Assembly: GCA_946557105.1 (NCBI GenBank)
Contig: CAMNSZ010000019.1
Span: 1-52,336 of the forward strand
Length of the DNA stretch: 52,336 nt
Direction of reading: 5' to 3'
Origin: an uncultured Lachnospiraceae bacterium
GTDB taxonomy: Bacteria; Bacillota; Clostridia; Lachnospirales; Lachnospiraceae
Below, in pieces: positions 24,010 through 31,872 of the stretch (position 1 is the first letter of the stretch; each line of letters starts with the position of its first letter). Position numbers and translations under genes: made by a program. Under the pieces are notes generated by a model. The model worked only from the letters and a program-made list of their open reading frames with translations. It had not been told where the DNA came from and searched no databases.

Positions 24010-24038
24010 AGTATACAATGCAAATCTACTTTTGTCAA
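24010..24038 (-). promoter_or_regulatory. Promoter of the tRNA-Val/tRNA-Met pair
   Basis: Minus strand TTGACA, a 17-nt spacer, then TATACT, 33 bp upstream of tRNA-Val. It lies in the short gap after the argS stop. Confidence 0.85.
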
Positions 24039-24046
24039 CAGTTTTT

Positions 24047-25813
24047 TTACATTCTTTCGGGAGCGCTAAAGCCCAATACATCAATGCAGGCTTCCAGCAC
24101 GTCTCTGGTAAGAATCAAAAGGGCAATCCAGCCGGATTTCTTAGCCGCATCCTCCTCCGTGAGAATTTTCGTCTCATGGTAGAAGCGGTTAAACGCATTC
24201 GCCAAATCATAAATATAAGCGCATACTTTGTGAGGCGCAATCTCCTCGCAGGCATTCTGCATCATGGCGTTAAACTGCGAAAGCTGCATCATCAAAGCCT
24301 TTTCCGATTCGTTTACCGCCTCCCGTAAGTCTGTGTTTTCCTGATATCCGCCCTGTTCCCGATATTTTGCAAGAATGGACTTGATACGCACAATGGTGTA
24401 TAAAATGTAAGGACCGGTATCTCCCTCAAAGGAGGTAAATCGATCAATGTCAAACACATAATCCTTGGAAGCCTGATTGGATAAATCACCATACTTTAAA
24501 GCGGATACCGCTACCGTTTCCGCAACCTGCCTTGCTTCCTCCTCCGACATATCCCTGCCCTCGCGGATTTTCCGGTACATCTCCTCCTTGGTCTCGCTAA
24601 TCAAATTTTCCAGACGCATCACACCGCCGTCTCTGGTTTTAAAGGGCTTACCGTCCTTGCCGTTCATAGTGCCGAAGCCCAGCCACACAAGCTTAGTCTC
24701 GGGCGTTACCAGCTTGGTCTTCCTCGCGCAGCGAAATACCTGTTCAAAATATAAATCCTGTCTCTTGTCCGTCAGATAAATAATCTCGTCCGGATGATAC
24801 AGCTTCATGCGCTCCATAATGGTTGCCAAATCCGTGGTATTGTACAAAGAAGCCCCGTCCGACTTCAAAATCATGCAGGGGGGAACCTCCTTGGTGTCCG
24901 TCTCCTCCTTTACGTCTACCACCAGCGCGCCGTCGCTGATATAAGCGTAACCTTCCTCCTTCATGTATTTTACCATTCCGGGAATCAGATCGTGTACGTC
25001 GCTCTCCCCCTTCCAAAGATCAAACTCCACATTCAGGCTGCCGTAATTTTTCTTCAAATCCGTTACGGAAACCTGCAAAATATGCTTCCACAGAGCACGG
25101 TATCCTCTCACGCCGTTTTGCAGCTTAAAGGTCGCCTCCATGGCGCGCGCCTTATACGAAGGGTCTTCCTTTGATTTGGCGCTTGCCATAGGATAAATTT
25201 CCTCCAGCTCCAAAATCGTAAACGGCGCCTCCTTCGGATATTCTCCCTGATAGCTCTCGTCAAAATAAACCAAATCCGGCTGTCTGTCCTGTACGCCGGT
25301 GATTACCAGCCCCATCTGCAGACCCCAGTCGCCCAAATGCACGTCCCCTATCACCTCATGTCCTGCGTAGCGATAAATTCGCTTAATACTCTCTCCGATA
25401 ACGGCGGAACGGATATGACCCACATGCAGGGGCTTTGCCACATTGGCTCCGCCGTAATCAATCATCACCTTCTTGGGTTTATCCGGCATGTCCAGTCCAA
25501 ACTTAGGAACAGACCTCATTTCTCTGATATATTCCGCCAAAAAGCTCTCCGAAATTTTAAGATTTAAAAAACCGGGCGCCACTGCGGACGCCTCCTTGAA
25601 AGCCTTGCTGCCCGCAAGCTTCTCCGCCACCTCATTAGCAATTATTATGGGAGCCTTCTTATACTTCTTCGCCCCCGCCATGGCTCCGTTACACTGGTAC
25701 TCGCACAAATCAGGGCGGTTGGACAAACTCACCCTGCCCAGCTCTCTATCATAACCTGCCGCTTCAAATGCCCGCTGCATTTCTTCGGTCAGCATATCCA
25801 ATAGCTTTTCCAT
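24047..25813 (-). CDS. argS: Arginyl-tRNA synthetase
   Basis: A class I synthetase charging tRNA-Arg. It is 588 aa from the chosen start: an N-terminal Add-1 domain ('LSNRPDLCEYQCNGAMAGAKK'), the HIGH-like box 'KPLHVGHIRSAVIGESI', 'GDVHLGDWGLQMGLV', a KMSKS-region replacement 'GKPFKTRDGGVMRLENLI', and the DALR anticodon-binding domain ending 'VLGFSAPERM'. I start at 25813 because 'MEKLLDMLTEEMQ' is the usual beginning and the promoter at 25859-25887 lies upstream; ATG at 25825 is a close alternative. Longer in-frame extensions cross the promoter and are excluded. tRNA-Val and tRNA-Met follow on the same strand but have their own promoter. Confidence 0.95.
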   Translation of the reverse strand: MEKLLDMLTEEMQRAFEAAGYDRELGRVSLSNRPDLCEYQCNGAMAGAKKYKKAPIIIANEVAEKLAGSKAFKEASAVAPGFLNLKISESFLAEYIREMRSVPKFGLDMPDKPKKVMIDYGGANVAKPLHVGHIRSAVIGESIKRIYRYAGHEVIGDVHLGDWGLQMGLVITGVQDRQPDLVYFDESYQGEYPKEAPFTILELEEIYPMASAKSKEDPSYKARAMEATFKLQNGVRGYRALWKHILQVSVTDLKKNYGSLNVEFDLWKGESDVHDLIPGMVKYMKEEGYAYISDGALVVDVKEETDTKEVPPCMILKSDGASLYNTTDLATIMERMKLYHPDEIIYLTDKRQDLYFEQVFRCARKTKLVTPETKLVWLGFGTMNGKDGKPFKTRDGGVMRLENLISETKEEMYRKIREGRDMSEEEARQVAETVAVSALKYGDLSNQASKDYVFDIDRFTSFEGDTGPYILYTIVRIKSILAKYREQGGYQENTDLREAVNESEKALMMQLSQFNAMMQNACEEIAPHKVCAYIYDLANAFNRFYHETKILTEEDAAKKSGWIALLILTRDVLEACIDVLGFSAPERM

Positions 25814-25858
25814 CTCTATAACCATACCTTTCCGCATTCTTCCAACTGCTACCAAAAT

Positions 25859-25887
25859 ACTATAACTTATTTTGTCAAATATCGCAA
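25859..25887 (-). promoter_or_regulatory. Promoter of argS
   Basis: Minus strand TTGCGA, a 17-nt spacer, then TATAGT, about 45 bp upstream of the start. A TTGACA inside the spacer has no -10 at the right distance. Confidence 0.6.
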
Positions 25888-25997
25888 TATCTAAATCAGC
25901 GGCGCTTCTAAAGTCGGCTACAGCTTGTAACAATTCAGACAGACTATTGAACCGTTACAGGCATGCACACAAAACGCAAAAAGGATGCGTGGCCTCC

Positions 25998-27170
25998 CTA
26001 CTCCAGCATAATTTCTTTCAAAGAAAGCTTACCGATACGAATCGCGTAGTAATACATCACCAGCTCATAAATCACCGCAAACGCTGCCAATGTAATCAGA
26101 AACACCGGCACGTCAAAGCCATAATCCGGCACATTTTCCATATCGGCAAATATCACGGAAACCGTAATTTTCAGCAGGGCATACTGATAAACGGTTCCGA
26201 TTCCGAAGCCTATGTATGCAAAAGGTCTGTATCCGCCCAAAATAGAACGCCCGCATTCTTTTCTTGAATATCCAAAGACACGAAGCATGGCGATGGTCTT
26301 AGTATTTGCACGAATCACCGTTGTGGTTGCCAGAAACAATGTGACGCAAGCCAAAATCATACCGATTGCCGCCACCATTATGGCAAACATGATGCTTGCC
26401 AGCTCCTTCATACTAAAAGACATCTGCATCATGGACGAAAAGCAAAACGATGCAAACGTAATGAAAAATACAAGCGCCGCTCTTTGCTTTACCGTACTTT
26501 TCCGAAGCTCCGTCAAAAACGGCTGATATACCTCCTTTAGGACGGCGCTTTGTCTTCCCGCCTCTTTCCTCCCTTTCTTCTCTCTTCTTCCTTTTAAAAT
26601 CTCCCCCCTAAGCAGCGTCAGAACGGGCATCTTCAGCTTGCCATAGCTGTATGCCACAGCCAGCAGCGCAAATAATATGGTGGGCAGTATCACCAGAAAA
26701 AGCACCAAAACCGGATGAAAATGCACCTCAAACTCCGGCAGCAGCTTATCCTCGTTTTGTATATCATAAAATGTCGGCATCAAGAGAAAAGAGCCCCCAA
26801 AGCCTGCTGCCGTTCCAAAAAAAACACTGAGTCCGAACACCCAGAAGCCTCCGGCTATTTTCAGGTTGGGATACCCCAATGCCTTCAATATCCCTAACTC
26901 CTTTTTATGCATATCAATATAATGCTTGATATAAAAAAACAGCATAATCACGGAAGTAATAAGCAGACAGCCGCCGCTCACCGCACTGACAACCTTTCCC
27001 ACCATCACCTGCGCATTATAAAGCATCATCGCCGGCTCTGCGACAATCTGCTCCTTTACCGCCACAATATCCATGTTAAAATTCAGAAAAAGCGTACAGA
27101 CAAATACCGCGCAGAAGGAAATAATAAAAATACCCGTCAGTTTAAAAATATCCTTTATACTTACTATCAT
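25998..27170 (-). CDS. ABC transporter permease, FtsX/MacB-like
   Basis: A 390-aa integral membrane protein with about seven or eight hydrophobic segments in two halves. The FtsX signature is visible in each: 'HKKELGILKALGYPNLKI' after the second helix and 'IAMLRVFGYSRKECGRSILGGY' in the second half, where the cytoplasmic coupling helices that contact the ATPase lie. A charged linker ('GRREKKGRKEAGRQ') separates the halves. The start has GGGAG upstream. It is the last gene of a TetR-ATPase-permease operon, 111 bp after the ATPase gene, with an imperfect direct repeat in the gap. No macrolide-type periplasmic domain is present. The substrate is unknown; a peptide, lipid or drug are all possible. 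Confidence 0.87.
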   Translation of the reverse strand: MIVSIKDIFKLTGIFIISFCAVFVCTLFLNFNMDIVAVKEQIVAEPAMMLYNAQVMVGKVVSAVSGGCLLITSVIMLFFYIKHYIDMHKKELGILKALGYPNLKIAGGFWVFGLSVFFGTAAGFGGSFLLMPTFYDIQNEDKLLPEFEVHFHPVLVLFLVILPTILFALLAVAYSYGKLKMPVLTLLRGEILKGRREKKGRKEAGRQSAVLKEVYQPFLTELRKSTVKQRAALVFFITFASFCFSSMMQMSFSMKELASIMFAIMVAAIGMILACVTLFLATTTVIRANTKTIAMLRVFGYSRKECGRSILGGYRPFAYIGFGIGTVYQYALLKITVSVIFADMENVPDYGFDVPVFLITLAAFAVIYELVMYYYAIRIGKLSLKEIMLE

Positions 27171-27200
27171 ATTCTCCCTTTCTCTATTTATTTTGCTCCT

Positions 27201-27251
27201 TTAGCCTTACGATACAGGCAGCGCCCCTTAAGCCTCACAATACAGACGACG
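27201..27251 (-). repeat. Imperfect 23-bp direct repeat between ABC ATPase and permease genes
   Basis: Two adjacent copies, ttagccttacgatacaggc.. (27201-27223) and ttaagcctcacaatacagac.. (27228-27251), differ at about four positions. They fill the otherwise featureless 111-bp gap. The role is unknown. Confidence 0.5.
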
Positions 27252-27281
27252 CAAGAAATTTGTTAAAAAACTGCCCTTCTG

Positions 27282-27974
27282 CTACCATCCTATTTCATAA
27301 GCCGTTTTCCGGGTCTTGTTTTGATAACTTTCCACAATTCTGCCGCTATTCATTCTGACAACAGTTTTTGCCATTTCCGCTATATTGAGATTGTGCGTCA
27401 CCATTACAATGGTAAAGCCCAGCTCTTTTTGCAGTCCTGATATGTAATCCAGCACCAGACGCCCCGTCGCCTCGTCCAAAGCGCCGGTAGGCTCATCCAA
27501 AAACAAGACCTTCGGCTTCTTCGCCAATGCCCTTGCCACAGCCACCCTCTGCTGCTCCCCCCCGCTTAACTCTCCCGGATATTTGTGAAGCTTCTCCCCG
27601 AGCCCCACTGCCTCCACAATTTTCTTATAATCACGGTTTCCCTTAAGGTCTGCTCCCAGCCTTACGTTTTTGTCCACGTCCAGATTTGGCAGAAGATAAT
27701 ATTGCTGAAAAATAAAACCCACATTTTCCTTTCTGAATCTTGTGAGCCTCTCGTCGGGCATAGCGGATATCTCCTCCTCATTGTAGATAACCGCTCCCCT
27801 GTCTGGACGCTCCAAACCCGAAATAACATTTAGCAGCGTGGATTTTCCCGAGCCGGAGGCGCCTAATATTACCATGAAATCTCCGTCCTCAACAGACAGC
27901 GAAATTCCTTTCAGCACCTCCACGCGATTATCCCTGCTTCCGTAGAATTTATGAATATTCTCTGCTTTTATCAT
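27282..27974 (-). CDS. ABC transporter ATP-binding protein (LolD/MacB/FtsE type)
   Basis: A 230-aa ATPase. Walker A 'GASGSGKSTLLNVISGL' (near 37-53), Q loop 'FIFQQYYLLPNLDVDKNV', ABC signature 'LSGGEQQRVAVARALA', Walker B 'VLFLDEPTGALDEAT' and the switch His 'VTHNLNIAE' are all intact. The ATG overlaps the TetR stop by 4 nt (ATGA), with GGAG upstream, so it is coupled to its regulator. It energises the FtsX-like permease downstream. The subfamily commonly exports peptides, lipids or drugs from the outer leaflet; the substrate is not visible here. Confidence 0.94.
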   Translation of the reverse strand: MIKAENIHKFYGSRDNRVEVLKGISLSVEDGDFMVILGASGSGKSTLLNVISGLERPDRGAVIYNEEEISAMPDERLTRFRKENVGFIFQQYYLLPNLDVDKNVRLGADLKGNRDYKKIVEAVGLGEKLHKYPGELSGGEQQRVAVARALAKKPKVLFLDEPTGALDEATGRLVLDYISGLQKELGFTIVMVTHNLNIAEMAKTVVRMNSGRIVESYQNKTRKTAYEIGW

Positions 27975-28549
27975 TGCCCTTCTCCTCTTTTTTGCTTTTC
28001 CAACAGACTTACAAAAACCTCCGTGAGCATTGTTCCTATTTCCTCATTTGTAAATGTGCATACCCTTGTGGCGCACAGTGTAGCGATTCCGTGCGTATAA
28101 ATCCACAGATGACGGTATAGCCTTTCCGCCGCCTCCTTCTGCAAATGATACGGCTCCCTCACTGATCTTAAGATATCCTCATAGCTTTCATCAAGCAGGT
28201 TCAATATATGTGCCATATCGCTTCCCCCCTGCCTCTCGTCCATAAACAGAAGCCGAAACAGCCTTGGCTCCTTCACCGCAAATTCTATGTAGGCGGTTCC
28301 CACACCCTTAAAAGCAAGCTCCTGTGCCAGACCTTTTTTTACATATTGCTTATACAAAACCTTCGCCGCGCTTATTATCTCCGCGTTTACCTCCTCCATA
28401 TTTTTAAAAACCGTAAACACAGGGCGCGCCGAGCTGCCCAGTCTGTTCCCCAGCTCTCTTGCCGTCACCGCTTCTATTCCCTGCTCCCTTGTAAGCTCCA
28501 ACGCCGTCCGAATAATTTCCTCTTTGGTAAATTTTGCCTTAGGTGGCAC
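27971..28549 (-). CDS. TetR-family transcriptional regulator of the ABC transporter operon
   Basis: A 192-aa regulator. The N-terminal DNA-binding domain 'FTKEEIIRTALELTREQGIEAVTARELGNRLGSSARPVFTVFKNMEE' segments fit the TetR HTH, where the usual 'YxYFxNKE' is replaced by 'VFTVFKNMEE'. The C-terminal helices (TetR_C-like, 'FAVKEPRLFRLLFMDE', 'HLWIYTHGIATLCATR') form the ligand and dimer part. It is the first gene of the operon. A consensus promoter with an overlapping 28-bp palindrome (28571-28598) upstream suggests it represses its own operon. Confidence 0.9.
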   Translation of the reverse strand: MPPKAKFTKEEIIRTALELTREQGIEAVTARELGNRLGSSARPVFTVFKNMEEVNAEIISAAKVLYKQYVKKGLAQELAFKGVGTAYIEFAVKEPRLFRLLFMDERQGGSDMAHILNLLDESYEDILRSVREPYHLQKEAAERLYRHLWIYTHGIATLCATRVCTFTNEEIGTMLTEVFVSLLEKQKRGEGQ

Positions 28550-28570
28550 CTTACATACCTCCTTTATTCT

Positions 28571-28627
28571 AAAACAATGGTTTTAAATCACTTGTTTTAT
28601 TATACTGCGCAATTATCCGCCTGTCAA
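28571..28627 (-). promoter_or_regulatory. Consensus promoter with downstream palindromic operator for the TetR-ABC operon
   Basis: Minus strand TTGACA (28627-28622), 17 nt, TATAAT (28604-28599): a perfect consensus. Directly after the -10, at 28598-28571, is the imperfect palindrome aaaacaa..ttgtttt (outer 7 bp perfect, 11 of 14 positions symmetric), covering the transcription start. The position fits a TetR-type operator controlling its own synthesis. Confidence 0.75.
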
Positions 28628-28688
28628 CAAGCAATGCCTCCTCTATTACTCCAATATCTTCTTTATTCCATGCCTTGTAATAAATCCC

Positions 28689-29330
28689 TTATATGAGCGT
28701 GTCGGTACGCTTACATCTCTCCGCCTTTGAGAAGGAACAGCCGCAAAAATCCTGCCTGTACAACTCATATTGTGCCGACAACTCCACCGAGCGCCGATAG
28801 CCCCCCCTCTTTTTAAAGTCGGAGGGAAGCCATAATACGTCAAGCTCGGCGGCAAGCGACTGTCCGATTTCGTTTAGCTTTGCGGCATTTTTCAGGGGAC
28901 TTATGGTGAGAGTGGTTCCAAAATAATCATATTCTGCTTTTTTCGCCCGTAACGCCGTTTCCCGCAGACGCAAATCAAAGCAGCGAAGGCAGCGTTCCCC
29001 GCCCTCCCTGCAGTCCTCATAGCCCTTTACCGTCTCATAAAAGAACGACGGCTGATAATCCCCTTCTATAATACCGATAGGACGCCCCTTCCCCTCCTTA
29101 TTGTAGGCGGCAATCAGGCGCTTCTGCTCCGCCGCACGCTTTCGATACTCCTCTGCGGAGGAAATATTGGGATTAAAATAAAAGACCGTAATCTCGAAAT
29201 AAGAACATAAATATTCCAACACATAGCTGCTGCAAGGAGCGCAACAGCTATGCAGAAAAAGTCTGGGGGCCTTTCCCTCTATTTTATTCAACAGCTTTTC
29301 CAGTTCTTTTTGATAATTTACCTGATTCAT
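28689..29330 (-). CDS. queH: Epoxyqueuosine reductase QueH
   Basis: A 213-aa iron-sulfur enzyme (former DUF208) for the last step of queuosine synthesis in tRNA, replacing the unrelated QueG. The four conserved cysteines are seen: 'LHSCCAPCSSYVLEYL' near residues 28-34, the 'ERCLRCFDLRL' pair (about 113-116), and 'YRQDFCGCSFS' near 194-196. Other family marks are 'NPNISSAEEYRKR' and 'YDYFGTTLTISPLKN'. It stands alone, between the TetR promoter and the GH13 gene. The ribosome binding site is weak. Other queuosine genes are not in the window. Confidence 0.93.
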   Translation of the reverse strand: MNQVNYQKELEKLLNKIEGKAPRLFLHSCCAPCSSYVLEYLCSYFEITVFYFNPNISSAEEYRKRAAEQKRLIAAYNKEGKGRPIGIIEGDYQPSFFYETVKGYEDCREGGERCLRCFDLRLRETALRAKKAEYDYFGTTLTISPLKNAAKLNEIGQSLAAELDVLWLPSDFKKRGGYRRSVELSAQYELYRQDFCGCSFSKAERCKRTDTLI

Positions 29331-29421
29331 ATTAAAACCGTAAACGTATTCCTTTACTTATGCTCCTTCAAGGTCAGCTCCCTTTGACGCCGTCCGGCTT
29401 ATGGCCGATTGCCCGCCAAAA

Positions 29422-30963
29422 TTACCCCAGTCTTATATAAAATGCCGAGCCGCCGGGAACTGCTATTTTCCCTGCATTATAAACAATCTCGCCGCCAAAA
29501 CCGTAAATAACCTCTTTAAATTCATATTCTCCCTCAAAGGAAGCTTCCTCCCTGCCGGGATTTATCACCACAAGAATTTTCTCATCCCCGCTGCTTCTCG
29601 TATAAGCCAGAGGATATTTCTTCTCCTTGGCATAAACAAATTCGATCCCGCCGTTGCTCTGCAATGCCGCAGCAGACTGCCTGATTTCAATCAGCCTCTT
29701 AACCTCCCGGTACAGGGAACCCTCGCTAGCCATCTGCTGTGCAACGGTAGGACGGTCGGCGGCTTCATCCTGACCGATATACAGCTTTTCCTTTGCCGCA
29801 GAGCTAAATCCAGCATTGGGGGTTAAGTCCCACTGCATGGGGGAACGGGCTCCGGTCCTGTTATATCCCCCCTCCACCGACGTTAAGTTTTCCACATGGC
29901 GCATGCCGATTTCATCGCCATAATAGATGAACGGAGCTCCCGGCATGGAAAGCAGGAAAGCAAACGCCACCTTTAACTCGTCGCCGTGAAGGCTTCTCGC
30001 CAGTCTGTCCATGTCATGATTTCCCGAAGGAATGCAAATAAGCCCCTTTTTATCGGTTTTCTCGTAATTCTCTATGTATTTTTTCACAAATGCGGACGCG
30101 TCTCCCTTTCCTCTTCCTGAAAAGAACGGTTCCTCGCAGCGGAACAAATCATTATAATGAGAAGGTCCAAAATGCAAAAGGAAATCCATATGAAAGCCTC
30201 CCTGCAAGGATTTATCCGGCTCTCCCCACTCGGAAACCATTGCCGCTTCAGGAAATTCCTTATCCAAAAACTCCCTCACATTCTGCCATAGCTTGATGGT
30301 TCCCTTTCCCTCCTCGTCATTCTTCACAAGAGAACCCGCCATATCCACCCGAAAGCCGTCGCAGCCAAGCCCCAGCCAGAAACGCATAACGTTTTTCATC
30401 GCCTCTAAGGTTGCTCTTGGTCCTTCATCTTCCATGGACTGCTGCCAAGGGCGGTCCTTCTTATAAAAGCCGTAATTCAACGCCGGCTGATTGGAAAAAA
30501 AATTCACCATACAAGAGCCGTCGCGGTCGGAGATCCCCCGTATCGATCCCATATTCTGAGGCGACTCCCATATACTGTCCGTCCAGATGTAACGGTCCGT
30601 ATACTCGTTTTTCTCCGCCTTCATGGATTCCAAAAACCATTTATGCTCCACAGAGGTATGCCCCGGAACCAAGTCCAAAAGCACATGCATCCCCCTCTCG
30701 TGCGCCTCGCTAAAGAGCTGCTTCAAATCCTCATTAGTACCGTATCTGGGCGCCGCCGTATAATAGTCGGCCACGTCATAACCCGCATCTCCAAATGGCG
30801 ACTGGAAACAGGGATTCAGCCATAACGCATTACAGCCAAGCTCCCTGATATAATCCAATCTTTTGATAATTCCCTGAAAATCACCTATTCCATCCGCATT
30901 GGTATCCTGAAACGATTGAGGATAAATTTCATAAAAAATTGCATTGTCAAGCCATTTTGCCAT
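29422..30963 (-). CDS. GH13 alpha-glucosidase/alpha-amylase family protein
   Basis: A 513-aa cytoplasmic glycoside hydrolase (no signal peptide) acting on alpha-glucosides or short malto-oligosaccharides. The TIM barrel starts 'NAIFYEIYPQSFQDTNADG'. Conserved regions: 'LLDLVPGHTS' (region I), 'GFRVDMAGSL' (nucleophile Asp), 'VSEWGEP' (acid Glu) and 'PSGNHDMDRLA' (region IV, His-Asp). A C-terminal beta domain ends the protein. The start at 30963 follows GAGGAG; a GTG/TTG-type extension upstream to 31002 is not needed. The Glu context 'SEWGEP' is like oligo-1,6-glucosidase, trehalose-6-phosphate hydrolase or related enzymes; the exact specificity cannot be assigned. No sugar transporter is adjacent. 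Confidence 0.92.
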   Translation of the reverse strand: MAKWLDNAIFYEIYPQSFQDTNADGIGDFQGIIKRLDYIRELGCNALWLNPCFQSPFGDAGYDVADYYTAAPRYGTNEDLKQLFSEAHERGMHVLLDLVPGHTSVEHKWFLESMKAEKNEYTDRYIWTDSIWESPQNMGSIRGISDRDGSCMVNFFSNQPALNYGFYKKDRPWQQSMEDEGPRATLEAMKNVMRFWLGLGCDGFRVDMAGSLVKNDEEGKGTIKLWQNVREFLDKEFPEAAMVSEWGEPDKSLQGGFHMDFLLHFGPSHYNDLFRCEEPFFSGRGKGDASAFVKKYIENYEKTDKKGLICIPSGNHDMDRLARSLHGDELKVAFAFLLSMPGAPFIYYGDEIGMRHVENLTSVEGGYNRTGARSPMQWDLTPNAGFSSAAKEKLYIGQDEAADRPTVAQQMASEGSLYREVKRLIEIRQSAAALQSNGGIEFVYAKEKKYPLAYTRSSGDEKILVVINPGREEASFEGEYEFKEVIYGFGGEIVYNAGKIAVPGGSAFYIRLG

Positions 30964-31108
30964 CTTCCCGACTCCTCTCGATTTTTTTGCTAATAAAAAC
31001 ATACCATATTTCGGAGAGAATATCCATACCTTTCGTATAATGGCAGGGCAATCATAGGCTTAACGATAATTTACCTGAAATCAAAAGCTGCCCTTTATAA
31101 GCATACGT

Positions 31109-31741
31109 TTATTGTTTTTGTCTATCCTCATATCGCTTCTGCGCCTTTCGCCAGTTTATAAGATCAAACCAGCCCTCCACGTAATCGGCACGGCGGTTCT
31201 GATACTGTAAATAATAAGCATGCTCCCACACGTCCACCAGAAAAATAGGCGAAAAGGCCGTCAGATCAGGCACATCCTGATTTGCCGTCTGCACGATGGA
31301 CAGCTTTCCGTCTGCGTCCGAAACAAGCCACGCCCATCCGGAACCAAATTTTGAAATTGCCGCCTGCTTCATCTGCTCCTTCCAATTTTTATAAGATCCG
31401 AAATCCCTGTCAATTGCCTCGGCAAGAGTTCCGAACGCCTCCTGCCCGTCCATACCCTTCATAGAGTCAAAATATAACTCATGATTATATACGCCTCCTC
31501 CGTTGTTACGAACAGGAGTCTGTACCGCCTGAGGAAGCTTATCTATGCTTGTAAGAAGCTCCTTCAGGCTCATCTGCTGCAGCTGCGGATAATCGGACAA
31601 CGCATTATTCAAATTATCCACATAGGTTTTATAATGCTTGTCATGATGAAAGGTGAGCGTTTCTTCATCCAGCACCGGAGAAAGCGCGTCATATTCATAG
31701 GGGAGTGGTCTTGCCACAAAAGGATAAGTCTCTGCTTTCAT
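31109..31741 (-). CDS. Superoxide dismutase (Fe/Mn family)
   Basis: A 210-aa enzyme converting superoxide to oxygen and peroxide. Metal ligands are visible: the first His in 'TLTFHHDKHYKTYV', the second in 'VYNHELYFDSM', and Asp plus His in 'LVDVWEHAYYLQYQN'. 'KFGSGWAWLV' is the other family signature. The second ligand sits in 'NHELYF' where the usual form is 'NHxFxW', a known clostridial-type variant. ATG at 31741 has GGAGG 5 nt upstream; an in-frame TTG further up is rejected. A 9-bp inverted repeat with a 4-nt centre (31761-31782) lies 20 bp before the start and may be an operator. Iron or manganese preference cannot be read. Confidence 0.94.
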   Translation of the reverse strand: MKAETYPFVARPLPYEYDALSPVLDEETLTFHHDKHYKTYVDNLNNALSDYPQLQQMSLKELLTSIDKLPQAVQTPVRNNGGGVYNHELYFDSMKGMDGQEAFGTLAEAIDRDFGSYKNWKEQMKQAAISKFGSGWAWLVSDADGKLSIVQTANQDVPDLTAFSPIFLVDVWEHAYYLQYQNRRADYVEGWFDLINWRKAQKRYEDRQKQ

Positions 31742-31760
31742 ATTTACCTCCAATTCTTCG

Positions 31761-31782
31761 GTGTAAAAATGTGTTTTTACAC
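31761..31782. promoter_or_regulatory. Inverted repeat before the superoxide dismutase gene
   Basis: gtgtaaaaa-tgtg-tttttacac is a 22-bp inverted repeat with a 4-nt centre. A possible promoter TTGTTT-17-TAAAAA on the minus strand would have its -10 inside the repeat, a typical repressor position. A leader hairpin is the alternative. Confidence 0.5.
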
Positions 31783-31800
31783 TGTCCTAAATCTCAAAAC

Positions 31801-31844
31801 AAAATAAGGAACCTGCAAATAGTATATGCAGATTCCCTTATTTT
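31801..31844 (-). terminator. Intrinsic terminator of carAB
   Basis: A stem of aaaataagg/ccttatttt extended by ctgca/tgcag, starting about 29 bp after the carB stop and followed on the minus strand by GTTTTG. It separates carB from the superoxide dismutase gene. Confidence 0.75.
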
Positions 31845-31872
31845 ACTAATGAAATTTTTAATTACAACTGCT

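Noticed and set aside
25814..25933. 40-residue N-terminal extension of arginyl-tRNA synthetase
   Set aside because: The extension crosses the TTGCGA-17-TATAGT promoter and has no homology to the normal enzyme start.
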